Source of the DNA: Proteinivorax hydrogeniformans
GTDB taxonomy: Bacteria; Bacillota; Proteinivoracia; Proteinivoracales; Proteinivoracaceae
Length of the DNA: 64,000 bases
Assembly (NCBI RefSeq): GCF_040515995.1
Contig: NZ_CP159485.1
Coordinates: 2,046,001-2,110,000, forward strand
Direction of reading: 5' to 3'
Below are positions 1 to 8,206 of this stretch, in pieces. A program made the translations under genes and the position numbers. The notes under the pieces are model-generated. The model ran no database searches. It saw only the letters and a program-made list of their open reading frames with translations, and was not told where the DNA came from. Position 1 is the first letter of the stretch. Each line of letters starts with the position of its first letter.

Positions 1-733
1 CGTTTTTTTGAACAGACTGCTCAATCTCTTGAAGGGTAATATTAAGGGAGCCGTCGGACTCAGTTGGTGTAGTTAAAACCGCTAATTCTAGACCATTTAA
101 CAAGACCCTGGCATCTCCACCAGCCGCTTGAACTAAATGGTTTTTAGCGTCATCGGTTATACTTATATTCATGTCTTTGTAGCCTTTTTCTCCATCATTT
201 AAAACCCTATAAAGTAGCTTGAACAATTCTTCTTTAGTTAAATGGTGTAGCTTAAAAATTGTTGCTCTTGATATTAGCGCGGAATTTACCTCAAAGTAGG
301 GATTTTCTGTTGTAGCTCCTATCAAAATAATTGTTCCCTTCTCCACTGAAGGAAGCAAAGCATCCTGCTGACTTTTGTTGAAACGATGGATTTCATCTAT
401 AAATAGTATGGTTTTGGTACCATACATATCCAAGTTGTCACTAGCTGCCTTTATAACTTCTCGAATATCTTTTACTCCAGAAGTAACGGCATTAAGCTTT
501 ATAAATTCACTGTCGGTTGTATTTGCAATAACTTCTGCAAGAGTTGTTTTTCCAGTTCCTGGAGGTCCATAAAAAATCATAGAAGATAGTTTGTCAGCCA
601 TAATGGCTCGCCTTAACAAGCTGTTTTGCCCCACAATATGGGTTTGACCTATAAAATCATCTAAAGTTGTAGGTCTAAATCTAGCAGCTAACGGCTGAGA
701 TGAATTATCTTTATTATAGTTAAATAGATCCAT
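1..733 (-). CDS. rarA: Replication-associated recombination protein A, AAA+ ATPase (3' end outside window)
   Basis: RarA (MgsA) acts at stalled replication forks as a clamp-loader-like AAA+ ATPase. Translating the minus strand from the ATG at 733 gives an open frame of 244 codons that runs off the left edge, so the C-terminus is missing. The N-terminus reads MDLFNYNK, followed by the family's 'ARFRP' and 'IVGQ' motifs. A Walker A motif GPPGTGKTT lies near residue 57, a Walker B 'FIDEIHRFNKSQQD' near residue 119, and the sensor-1 'GATTENP' near residue 148. An AAGGGG-type SD precedes the ATG. Its length and motif order match RarA/MgsA; RuvB is excluded because a true ruvB lies at 28197-29177. 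Confidence 0.95.
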   Translation of the reverse strand, partial: MDLFNYNKDNSSQPLAARFRPTTLDDFIGQTHIVGQNSLLRRAIMADKLSSMIFYGPPGTGKTTLAEVIANTTDSEFIKLNAVTSGVKDIREVIKAASDNLDMYGTKTILFIDEIHRFNKSQQDALLPSVEKGTIILIGATTENPYFEVNSALISRATIFKLHHLTKEELFKLLYRVLNDGEKGYKDMNISITDDAKNHLVQAAGGDARVLLNGLELAVLTTPTESDGSLNITLQEIEQSVQKN

Positions 734-763
734 ACTTGTTTCCCCTTTACAAATGAGTATGTC

Positions 764-787
764 AAAAAAGCCGGCATCGCCGGCTTT
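764..787 (-). terminator. Rho-independent terminator of the RseC-like gene
   Basis: A perfect 9-bp stem (aaagccggc / gccggcttt) with a 3-nt loop is followed on the minus strand by a run of six T. It starts 6 nt beyond the stop of the RseC-like gene and separates it from rarA. Confidence 0.85.
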
Positions 788-792
788 AATTA

Positions 793-1200
793 TTAGTCTT
801 CAATTATTTCTGTAATTGTTGGCGTATACCCTTTATTTTTGTTAAATCTAGGCTCCATTTTGTTAATTAATAAAAAAGATATAAGCATTATTGCTAGTCC
901 TCCTAGCATTCCATATGCTTCATTGCCACCAAGTACATATGTTGTCGCTATAAAACCTAGTATCAAGGTAATAAGTGGTATTATATAAACTATCGAAGCA
1001 GCGCGAAGTACACCTACTGTAGCCATATCAATCATAACTTTTTGACCTTCTTGTGCTTTTGCACTATTTTCTGCTGTTATTACCTTAGATTTTTCTGAAC
1101 CTAAGTTGCAGGCTCCGCACTTTGAACAGGAGCTATGACGCTGAACTTCTACGAGGGCTTTAGTTCCTTTAATTTCTCTAACAGTGCCCACATTTTGCAT
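793..1200 (-). CDS. SoxR-reducing system / RseC-MucC family membrane protein
   Basis: The 135-aa protein has the RseC/MucC layout: an N-terminal soluble part with a cysteine cluster (HSSCSKCGACNLG, residues about 18-30), then two closely spaced membrane segments (about 69-89 and 96-113) and a short charged tail. The family includes RsxC-linked and sigma-E-linked redox proteins, and in Clostridia it is often found near Rnf complexes. No Rnf genes lie nearby here, so its partner is unknown. The cysteine cluster could bind metal or an Fe-S cluster (inference). An AAGGGTG ribosome binding site precedes the ATG. It is followed by its own terminator. Confidence 0.8.
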   Translation of the reverse strand: MQNVGTVREIKGTKALVEVQRHSSCSKCGACNLGSEKSKVITAENSAKAQEGQKVMIDMATVGVLRAASIVYIIPLITLILGFIATTYVLGGNEAYGMLGGLAIMLISFLLINKMEPRFNKNKGYTPTITEIIED

Positions 1201-1308
1201 TAAGATACACCCTTTCTAATAGCACTGTCCTTATTAGATTTCAGCTTTAAGCTGAGTTTTATAAGACAAAGTTATTTTATCAAAGCATCTGCCTTTAGTC
1301 AATTATGA

Positions 1309-2055
1309 TTATCTTAGAAGGTTGTTAACCACTCTTCCTGCCATTAACAATCCTGCTACAGAGGGAACAAATGATACACTGCCTGGTATTTGCCGTTTTT
1401 TAGTACAATGCCCATCCCCTCCAGGGCATACACAATTATTTTTACAGTCAGCCATAATCTGAGGTTTTAGCGGCTTTTCTTTGGAGTATACTACATCTAA
1501 TCCTTTATAGATACCCCTTCTTTTTAATTCCTTACGCATAACCCTAGCTAGTGGGCATATTGAGGTTTTAGAAATATCCTCAATCTCTAAAAGTTCAGGC
1601 CTTAACTTATTACCTGCGCCCATAGCTGATATTATTGGTATATTTCGTTTAAATGATTGTTCCACTAAATCAAGCTTTCCAGATACTGTATCGATAGCAT
1701 CCACTACATAATCAAGTTTTTGGTCAAAAAATTTCTCCCTATCTTCTGGACTGTAAAAACTAGCAAAAGACTTTATGTTGATTTTAGGGTTTATCTGTTT
1801 TAACCTCTCTGCCATAACCTCTACTTTCTTTTTACCCACTGTTTTAGTTGTTGCATGAAGCTGCCTGTTGATGTTAGTAATACAAACTTCATCAAAATCA
1901 ACTAACATAATGTTGCCCACTGATGAACGGGCTAAAGCTTCGGCAGTAAAAGAACCAACCCCCCCTATTCCAAATACTGCAACAAAGCTTTCATTCAGCT
2001 TTTGTTGTCCCTCTTTTCCTATAAGCATTTCCGTCCGGGAAAATCTATGTTGCAT
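1309..2055 (-). CDS. tcdA: tRNA threonylcarbamoyladenosine dehydratase
   Basis: TcdA (CsdL) belongs to the E1-like ThiF/MoeB family and uses ATP to cyclise t6A37 of ANN-decoding tRNAs to ct6A. The 248-aa protein begins with the typical 'HRFSRTEMLIG', has the nucleotide-binding GIGGVGSF near residue 30, 'DFDEV' near 54 and 'NRQLHA' near 63. It also carries the C-terminal cysteine pattern (C..NCVC..GGDGHC, about residues 203-217) and ends with 'AGRVVNNLL'. The length is normal. Start ATG follows AAGGGGTG. It stands alone between the RseC-like gene and the plus-strand small membrane gene. Confidence 0.92.
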   Translation of the reverse strand: MQHRFSRTEMLIGKEGQQKLNESFVAVFGIGGVGSFTAEALARSSVGNIMLVDFDEVCITNINRQLHATTKTVGKKKVEVMAERLKQINPKINIKSFASFYSPEDREKFFDQKLDYVVDAIDTVSGKLDLVEQSFKRNIPIISAMGAGNKLRPELLEIEDISKTSICPLARVMRKELKRRGIYKGLDVVYSKEKPLKPQIMADCKNNCVCPGGDGHCTKKRQIPGSVSFVPSVAGLLMAGRVVNNLLR

Positions 2056-2162
2056 TATTTTTCACCCCTTAACTTGTGGTTTTTTAATTTATGTTGTATA
2101 TTGCCATATTCCCTGCAATAGAGATAATGATAAGATTGAAATTATAAAGGTGGTGAATAAAA

Positions 2163-2453
2163 ATGGCTGTAAACACCCTGACAACTCTAGTTATTTTATC
2201 AATCTTAATTGAATTTACTATCGAGATTATAAAAAATTCTTTCCCCACAATCAAGGATTATAAAACCCAGATACTGTCCATCATTTTAGGTATCGCAGTT
2301 AGTATTACTACAACCACAGGCCTACTTTCTGCATTAGATATAGAGACAACAGTGCCCTTAATTGATTATTTTCTGACAGGCTTAATCATCTCTAGAGGGT
2401 CAAACGTAGTTCATGACCTCATTAAAAAACTCAAAACAAACACAGCTACATAA
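2163..2453 (+). CDS. Small holin-like integral membrane protein, function unknown
   Basis: A 96-aa plus-strand protein with three likely helices: about residues 8-27, 38-60, and a third hydrophobic stretch about 64-78 that leads into a basic tail. The end 'TGLIISRGSNVVHDL' followed by lysines resembles small phage-holin-like membrane proteins of Clostridia; this is pattern recognition, not a confirmed family. The start is set by AAAGGTGGTG 7 nt before the ATG. It is divergent from tcdA and convergent with aspS, only 12 nt from aspS's end, with no terminator visible between them. It is one of few plus-strand genes here. Confidence 0.65.
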   Translation: MAVNTLTTLVILSILIEFTIEIIKNSFPTIKDYKTQILSIILGIAVSITTTTGLLSALDIETTVPLIDYFLTGLIISRGSNVVHDLIKKLKTNTAT

Positions 2454-2465
2454 GAGTTTTCCCCT

Positions 2466-4214
2466 CTACTTCTTAATTAAGTTTAACTTTAACTCATCTA
2501 ACTGCCTGTCAGAAACTGTTGACGGTGCATCTGACATCAAGTCTGTAGCACTTGTAGTTTTAGGGAAAGCTATAACTTCTCGGATAGAATCAGTTTCTGC
2601 AAGCAGCATAACCAGCCTATCAAAGCCGAAGGCAATCCCTCCATGTGGGGGTGCACCATACTCTAGTGCATCTAAAAAGAAACCAAATTTTTCTTGTGCT
2701 TCCTCCTTAGACAGTGAGATAGCGTCAAAGACTTTACTTTGAATCTCTTGACTATGAATCCTGATACTACCACCAGCTACTTCTACGCCATTTAGAATTA
2801 AGTCATAGGCTTGCGCTCTTACCTTACCTGGAGATGTTGATAATAACTCAATATCCTCTTTATTTGGTTGTGTAAAAGGGTGATGAGCTGCTACATAGCG
2901 CTCTTCTTCTTCATCATAATCAAACAATGGGAAGTTAACAACCCAGGCAAACTCTAACTTATTTTTATCAATAAGGTCTAGCTCTTTTGCAAGTTGAATT
3001 CTTAGACTTCCTAGTGATTGTAATACAACCTTATCAATATCTGCTACGATAAAGATGGTGTCGCCTGTAGTTGCACCTGTCTCCTCAATAATAGCGTTAA
3101 GCTCTTCTTCTTTTAAAAACTTAGCAATTGGAGATTTAACTCCTTCTGATTTTAGGGATATCCAAGCTAAACCTTTGGCTTTATATTTTTTGACAAATTC
3201 GGTAAGTCTATCAATTTCTTTACGACTGTAATGAGCAGCGGGAGCTTTAATAGCTCTTACCGACCCGTTTTTTACAGCTTGCGAAAACACCTTAAACTCA
3301 GCATCTTTAACAATATGGGATAAATCTTTAATCTCCATACCAAAACGTAGGTCAGGTTTATCAGATCCATACCGATTCATGGCGTCTGAATAATCGATTT
3401 TCCTAAAGGGAGTATCAATTGATACTTCCTTTATCTTTGTATAAATCTCTTTTACCATCCCTTCCATAAGTGTCATAAAAGACTCCATTTGTGGAAATGA
3501 CATTTCTATATCTACTTGAGTAAACTCTGGTTGCCTATCTGCCCGCAAATCTTCATCTCTAAAGCATCTAGCTATCTGATAGTACCTGTCAGTTCCTCCT
3601 ACCATTAACAATTGCTTTAAAATTTGTGGTGACTGTGGAAGAGCATAAAAGCTTCCGCTGTTTACCCTAGAAGGAACTAAATAGTCCCTCGCCCCTTCCG
3701 GAGTACTCTTTGCCAAAATCGGAGTCTCAATCTCTAAAAAGTCATTTTCATCTAAATAGTCGCGAATCACTTTGGCTGTTTTGCTTCTTAAAATTAGATT
3801 ATTCATCAACTTAGGACGTCGAATATCTAAATAGCGATGCTTTAGTCTAATATTATCGTCGACCTCTGCTTCGTCTGTAATATAAAATGGTGGAGTCTTT
3901 GAAGTATTTAAGCACTCGATGTTTTGTGCAATAATCTCAATCTTCCCGGTCTTTAAGTCTTCATTTATATCTTTACGCGGCTGTACTACGCCTTCTATCC
4001 TAACAACATATTCACTGCGAAGAGATTCTGCAATCTTTAAAGCTTTTGGATATTCATTACCGACAACTACCTGTACTATACCCTCTCTATCCCTAACATC
4101 TATAAAGATCAAACCACCTAAATCTCTTCTCTTTGCAACCCAGCCTTCTAACACCACAGTGTTGCCTGTTAAGTTTTCATTAACTTCTCCACAATAATGA
4201 GTTCTTTTAGACAC
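2466..4214 (-). CDS. aspS: Aspartyl-tRNA synthetase
   Basis: A class II synthetase charging tRNA-Asp, 582 aa, the usual size of bacterial-type AspRS with a GAD insertion domain. It has the N-terminal OB-fold anticodon domain ('GWVAKRRDLGGLIFIDVRDREG'-like region), motif 2 'CFRDEDLRADRQPEFTQ', and motif 3 with 'GIAFGFDRLVM'. The start is GTG at 4214, placed 8 nt after AAAGGGG, so it overlaps the hisS end by 8 nt and the two genes are translationally coupled. Whether it is discriminating or also charges tRNA-Asn cannot be decided from the sequence. It is controlled by the T-box upstream of hisS. Confidence 0.97.
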   Translation of the reverse strand: MSKRTHYCGEVNENLTGNTVVLEGWVAKRRDLGGLIFIDVRDREGIVQVVVGNEYPKALKIAESLRSEYVVRIEGVVQPRKDINEDLKTGKIEIIAQNIECLNTSKTPPFYITDEAEVDDNIRLKHRYLDIRRPKLMNNLILRSKTAKVIRDYLDENDFLEIETPILAKSTPEGARDYLVPSRVNSGSFYALPQSPQILKQLLMVGGTDRYYQIARCFRDEDLRADRQPEFTQVDIEMSFPQMESFMTLMEGMVKEIYTKIKEVSIDTPFRKIDYSDAMNRYGSDKPDLRFGMEIKDLSHIVKDAEFKVFSQAVKNGSVRAIKAPAAHYSRKEIDRLTEFVKKYKAKGLAWISLKSEGVKSPIAKFLKEEELNAIIEETGATTGDTIFIVADIDKVVLQSLGSLRIQLAKELDLIDKNKLEFAWVVNFPLFDYDEEEERYVAAHHPFTQPNKEDIELLSTSPGKVRAQAYDLILNGVEVAGGSIRIHSQEIQSKVFDAISLSKEEAQEKFGFFLDALEYGAPPHGGIAFGFDRLVMLLAETDSIREVIAFPKTTSATDLMSDAPSTVSDRQLDELKLNLIKK

Positions 4215-5478
4215 TTAAACTACCCCTTTCTAACTGTTGTTTTAATTGCTTTTCCAACAGGATCTCTTGTTTGCCTTCCTTCAAATTTTTCAAGGTTAAC
4301 GTTTTATTTTTCATTTCTTCATCGCCTATAATAACTGCTTTTTCAGCGTTACATTTATCTGCAAGACGCATTTGAGCCTTAAAACTTCTCCCGCCATAGT
4401 CTTTGTCACAACTATAACCATGTTGACGTATCATCTGCATTACTTCAGTAGCATATCTTTGCACCTCTTCTTCTCCCATACTTACAACGAAAAAGTTTAG
4501 GTGCTCTTGAGGTAATTGTTTCTCTAACAAAGCAAGAACTATCCTATCTACCCCCATAGCAAGCCCAATTGCAGGTGTTTGAGGACCACCTAACTCCTCA
4601 ACCAGCCCGTTGTACCTTCCACCTCCACCAAAGGCGTCTTGTGTGGAAGTTGCCTTTTGGTTTCGGTATTCAAAGGCTGTATGAGTATAATAATCTAGTC
4701 CCCTCACTAGCCTTTTATCCAATACATAAGGAACATTAAAGACTTCTAAATATCTTTTAACGCTGCTAAAGTGTTCGTCACAGCTAGTGCAGATAACGTC
4801 AAAGATTGAAGGAGCTTTATTTGCCATAGCTCCACAACTTTCATTTTTACAATCTAGTAATCTCAGAGGATTTTTATCTAAACGAGTTTTACAGTTTGAG
4901 CAAAGGCTTTCTGTTTTGTCCTGATAGTATTCTATTAGCTTTTCTTTATATTTTTCCCTACATTCTTTACAGCCAACACTATTTATGTGGACCTTTACCT
5001 CCTCAGAATCTATACCAACATCCATGAGGAGTTGCCAGCCCACCGATATTACTTCTGCATCCAAGCCAGGGTCTCCTGAGCCTAAAGCTTCAATGCCAAA
5101 CTGATAAAACTGACGATACCTACCCTTTTGAGCTTTTTCATATCTAAACATAGGACCATTATAGAATAGTTTTATAGGAAGTCTTCCACCGTAGAGCTTA
5201 TTCTCAACAAATGCACGCACAACTGAGGCAGTTCCTTCTGGACGCAATGTCAAGCTCCTTTGGGATTTATCTTCAAAGGTGTACATTTCTTTTTCAACGA
5301 TGTCTGTGTTTTCTCCCACTCCTCTTTTAAAAAGGTCCGTCTGCTCGAAAATAGGAGTTTCTATTTTTTGGTAATTGTTGAGTGCTGTTATCTTAGCTAT
5401 GGCATCATTTACTCTGTTCCATACTAGCATATCGCTGCCTAAAATATCCCTCGTACCTCGTGGCACTTTGTATTTCAT
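4207..5478 (-). CDS. hisS: Histidyl-tRNA synthetase
   Basis: A class II synthetase charging tRNA-His, 423 aa (normal). Visible signatures are 'PRGTRDI' at the N-terminus, motif 2 'RYEKAQKGRYRQFYQ', the two histidine-specific loops 'LVRGLDYYTHTAFE' and 'GGGGRYNGL', and the C-terminal anticodon-binding domain. A cysteine-bearing insertion (CKEC..C..C..C..C, about 170-215) is the usual insertion of Gram-positive HisRS. ATG follows GGAGG by 9 nt. First gene of hisS-aspS, behind a T-box. Confidence 0.97.
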   Translation of the reverse strand: MKYKVPRGTRDILGSDMLVWNRVNDAIAKITALNNYQKIETPIFEQTDLFKRGVGENTDIVEKEMYTFEDKSQRSLTLRPEGTASVVRAFVENKLYGGRLPIKLFYNGPMFRYEKAQKGRYRQFYQFGIEALGSGDPGLDAEVISVGWQLLMDVGIDSEEVKVHINSVGCKECREKYKEKLIEYYQDKTESLCSNCKTRLDKNPLRLLDCKNESCGAMANKAPSIFDVICTSCDEHFSSVKRYLEVFNVPYVLDKRLVRGLDYYTHTAFEYRNQKATSTQDAFGGGGRYNGLVEELGGPQTPAIGLAMGVDRIVLALLEKQLPQEHLNFFVVSMGEEEVQRYATEVMQMIRQHGYSCDKDYGGRSFKAQMRLADKCNAEKAVIIGDEEMKNKTLTLKNLKEGKQEILLEKQLKQQLERGSLSV

Positions 5479-5508
5479 AATAAAAAACCTCCATTTTTAT
5501 AGTTTAAT

Positions 5509-5750
5509 AAAAAAAATCCGTCCTCATGTAAGGGACGAATTGATATCCGTGGTACCACCCTAGTTGCTATATGTATAAATAGCCACTTAAGTAAAAGAAG
5601 TCTTAACGGTCTTCAGCCGTTCGCTTTTCCCTTTAAAAAAGGTTAACACGACATCATATAGGGGCGTCCTTCACCTAGGCTTTGAGACTTCTCTCAGCTA
5701 TAAAGTCCTTTCTGTACAAAGTTTACTAGACTACTATTCCCTTTATAGAT
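5509..5750 (-). promoter_or_regulatory. T-box riboswitch leader of hisS-aspS, apparent Asp (GAC) specifier
   Basis: Read on the minus strand, the leader holds Stem I, a central hairpin (AACGG..CCGUU), the conserved T-box AGGGTGGTACCACGG (at 5547-5561) and a terminator hairpin (CGTCC..GGACG plus eight T, at 5509-5537). The specifier position was read by aligning this leader with the thrS and pheS leaders in the same window. The sequence GAAG-GAC-GCCCCU, next to a Stem I base helix GGG/CCC, puts GAC (Asp) in the specifier loop at 5666-5668. No CAC or CAU (His) is found in Stem I. Uncharged tRNA-Asp would therefore favour antitermination. The codon assignment is by eye. Confidence 0.9.
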
Positions 5751-5771
5751 TTAACTATTATAGTTTAAATT

Positions 5772-5800
5772 ATTTTATAGCATTTTGAAAGGGATGTCAA
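5772..5800 (-). promoter_or_regulatory. Promoter of the hisS-aspS T-box transcript
   Basis: A sigma-A-type promoter: -35 TTGACA (5795-5800), a 17-nt spacer and -10 TAAAAT (5772-5777) on the minus strand, about 20 nt before Stem I. Confidence 0.75.
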
Positions 5801-5825
5801 GAAAACGGAGTTTGAATTTCGCTCT

Positions 5826-7232
5826 CTATTTTTTTTCCAACAATGAACTCTTTTGATTAACTAGTTTCTGTAAACTCATCTTGTATTGGTTAGGGTCTTT
5901 CGGATTTTGTATAGGGCTAAATCCGTTTTTGGTCATAATTTTACTAACTGCTCCGCATCCTAGAGCTAGTATTGTGCTGCTCTCTTCTATGCTAGCTACA
6001 TTATAAGGGCTAATTTTACCATCTTTAGCAAAGCCCGTATTTTCTAAATTTGCTGCTATCGCTTTTTGTCTGTATAGATAGTAAGGTTGATATTTAGCTT
6101 TTTTTAGTATATTGTATACCTGACTTAAACCCTTCTCTAACTCCTCTTTATGATAACTGTTATGACTTTTTAGATCAGCTGCTCTCTTTACCGCAAGGGA
6201 ATGTATAGTTATATTTTCTGGTTCAAGGCTAATTGTTTTATTTAGACTTGAAATAAAGTCTAAAAGCCCTTCGCCATCTAGACCATAAATTAAATCTGTA
6301 TTTATCCAGTCAAACCCTATGGACTTTGCTTTTTTTATGGCCTCTACAAATTCTAAAGCTGTGTGGTTTCTATTTACATTCTGAAGTGTTTGAGGATTTA
6401 GGCTTTGACAATTTATGCTCAACCTATTTACCCCAAAACTTTTAGCTAGCTTCATTTTACTTAAAGTTAATGTATCCGGCCGGCCACCTTCTAGGGTAAA
6501 CTCCTTTATACGATCGTTATCAAAATTGCTTTGAATGCTTTTTAAAAGCAGCTTTAACTGAGAGTCACTAAGTGACGTTGGTGTTCCTCCCCCTATATAA
6601 ACAGTACCTATCTTTAATTTTTGTTTTTTTATAACTTTAGATATATATTCCATTTCTAAAATCAGGGTTTTTAGATAAGGATCTACCATATCCTTATTCT
6701 TGTCTATGGTATAAGATGTAAAGGAGCAATAGCTACATCTTGATGGGCAAAATGGTATTCCAATGTATAAATTTATACCAGTAGTTGTGATTTTTTTTTG
6801 GTTGTTAACAACTTGCAAACATAAGTCAACTTTATCTTTAGATACTAAAAGCTCATTTTGCAAAAAGCTTATTGGGTCTTCAAGATTAGAGTTTAAGTAA
6901 TTACTAATTAATTTTATAGGTCTAATACCTGTGAGTATTCCCCAAGGACTAGGCCTTTTTTTTGTAGCCTTTTCTAAAGCTTTAAACAAAGCCTTTCTTA
7001 ACGTAAATTTTTCGTTTAAGGCAGCTATTTCTTCAGTTAAAGTGAAACTCTTATCACCTTTTGTTAGTTCTATTAAAAAACTATTATTAACTTTACTTAT
7101 ATTTATTTCAATATCTATTTGGAAGTTTTCGCTGTTTGCATAATAGATGTTTTTTGAAGAAGTTATAAGAAGCAAAATATTGTGTGCCACAATTTGCAGT
7201 CTTGGATCAACATTACAATATATAGAAAGCAT
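5826..7232 (-). CDS. hemZ: Coproporphyrinogen dehydrogenase-like radical SAM protein HemZ
   Basis: HemZ is the Bacillota relative of oxygen-independent coproporphyrinogen III oxidase (HemN family). The 468-aa protein has the HemZ-specific N-terminal region ending in 'PSPWGILTGIRP' (about residues 95-106), then the radical SAM motif FCPSRCSYCSF near residue 162 and 'VYIGGGTPTSL' near 210. No other haem-synthesis gene is near, and many anaerobes carry HemZ without a full haem pathway, so the substrate is uncertain. Start ATG follows AAAGGA. It does not overlap its neighbours and lies downstream of a strong terminator, so it probably has its own promoter within 7233-7294. Confidence 0.9.
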   Translation of the reverse strand: MLSIYCNVDPRLQIVAHNILLLITSSKNIYYANSENFQIDIEINISKVNNSFLIELTKGDKSFTLTEEIAALNEKFTLRKALFKALEKATKKRPSPWGILTGIRPIKLISNYLNSNLEDPISFLQNELLVSKDKVDLCLQVVNNQKKITTTGINLYIGIPFCPSRCSYCSFTSYTIDKNKDMVDPYLKTLILEMEYISKVIKKQKLKIGTVYIGGGTPTSLSDSQLKLLLKSIQSNFDNDRIKEFTLEGGRPDTLTLSKMKLAKSFGVNRLSINCQSLNPQTLQNVNRNHTALEFVEAIKKAKSIGFDWINTDLIYGLDGEGLLDFISSLNKTISLEPENITIHSLAVKRAADLKSHNSYHKEELEKGLSQVYNILKKAKYQPYYLYRQKAIAANLENTGFAKDGKISPYNVASIEESSTILALGCGAVSKIMTKNGFSPIQNPKDPNQYKMSLQKLVNQKSSLLEKK

Positions 7233-7294
7233 AAAAACAGTCCTTTCTTACTTAAGCGAAACTTTACTCAGAGGCGCTACCAGAAGGGTATTTT

Positions 7295-7336
7295 AAAATC
7301 CCAGCCACAACATTAGATTTTGTTGGCTGGGATTTT
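7295..7336 (-). terminator. Terminator after the 55-aa small gene
   Basis: A 12-bp perfect stem (aaaatcccagcc / ggctgggatttt), extendable by CAAC/GTTG pairing across an 18-nt interior, ends in T on both strands. It lies between the small gene ending at 7352 and hemZ, and isolates hemZ from the upstream run. Confidence 0.85.
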
Positions 7337-7351
7337 AGAAACTTAAAATGA

Positions 7352-7519
7352 CTAATCGTTTTTGATTTGATGTTGTATCTTTTCTAAATCTTTTTCTGAG
7401 AGGTTATGTTTTACAGCTAGCTCCTTATCATTTAAACCTAAATTCAACGATTCTTCAAACTCAAAAAAGTCAAGCTTAACTTCTGGATACGACTTTCTCT
7501 TGTTTTTTCGTATGACCAT
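7352..7519 (-). CDS. 55-aa conserved-looking small protein, function unknown
   Basis: The frame is open from a TTG at 7537, but a GGGGAGG ribosome binding site sits 9 nt before the internal ATG at 7519, so the protein starts MVIRKNKRK and has 55 residues. It has a basic head, an acidic middle (DFFEFEESL) and a C-terminal part (GLNDKELAVKHNLSEKDLEKIQ) that looks like a two-helix, HTH-like segment. I do not recognise a family. It follows the MBL hydrolase gene by 60 nt and is followed by its own strong terminator, which supports it being a real gene. Confidence 0.65.
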   Translation of the reverse strand: MVIRKNKRKSYPEVKLDFFEFEESLNLGLNDKELAVKHNLSEKDLEKIQHQIKND

Positions 7520-7579
7520 AAGTACCAGCCTCCCCAAAGATATTTACGATTAGTTTAACCAATAGGGGATTTTTTATTT

Positions 7580-8194
7580 TTAAAGGTATTGATTGTTTTC
7601 TTTTTCAAAGAAAAAGCTAGTTTCCGGTCCATGACCTGGGTAAATAGTTAGGTCTTCTGTCATCAACTTGCTAAAATCTTTAAGCGTTTTTCTTAGCGTA
7701 GCGGTATCACCACCTGGAAGGTCGGTTCTTCCAACAGATAACTTAAAGAGTGTATCTCCACTAAAGACCACATCCTCCGCTAATAGCATTACTCCTCCAG
7801 GGGTATGCCCAGGACTATGAAGCACCTCTATTTTTATACCGCCTACTTCTAAAATTTCTGCATCTTCTAACTTGATATCTGCTGGAGGGGATGTAATCTC
7901 TCCTCCCATCATTGTGGACAGGTTTTTTTCAGGGTCAGTCAGCATCTCTGAGTCTTCTTTATGTATTGCTATTTCAGCATTTGGGAATGCATTTTTTAAG
8001 GCTTTGTTTGCACCTATATGGTCTGGGTGGCCATGGGTATTTATAATGTATTTAACCTCGATGCCCAGTTTATTTATTACTTTGATTATTTCTTCCTCAT
8101 TACCACCAGGGTCAATAACAGCTCCAACGCCATTTTCATATATAATATAGCAGTTAGTGCTTAATGGTTCAACTATGACTTTTTCAATTTTCAT
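7580..8194 (-). CDS. MBL-fold metallo-hydrolase (glyoxalase II-like)
   Basis: The 204-aa protein has the metallo-beta-lactamase ligand set: THGHPDHIG near residue 53, a later 'HSPGHTPGG' near 130, 'FSGDTLF' near 148 and 'YPGHGPETS' near 188. It matches the short GloB-like hydrolases (YqgX type) that lie next to relA and dtd in many Bacillota. The substrate is unknown; hydroxyacylglutathione or another thioester is possible. ATG follows AAGGAGG. It is 12 nt after dtd and likely in the recJ-apt-relA-dtd operon. Confidence 0.9.
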   Translation of the reverse strand: MKIEKVIVEPLSTNCYIIYENGVGAVIDPGGNEEEIIKVINKLGIEVKYIINTHGHPDHIGANKALKNAFPNAEIAIHKEDSEMLTDPEKNLSTMMGGEITSPPADIKLEDAEILEVGGIKIEVLHSPGHTPGGVMLLAEDVVFSGDTLFKLSVGRTDLPGGDTATLRKTLKDFSKLMTEDLTIYPGHGPETSFFFEKENNQYL

Positions 8195-8206
8195 GTTTAT
8201 TCCTCC

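Noticed and set aside
375-572. Plus-strand open frame over rarA
   Set aside because: Antisense to a clear AAA+ ATPase; no SD and no family signal.
1233-1258. Palindrome tcagct-tta-agctga as a terminator upstream of the RseC-like gene
   Set aside because: The stem is short, lacks a T-run on the minus strand, and would serve no plus-strand gene.
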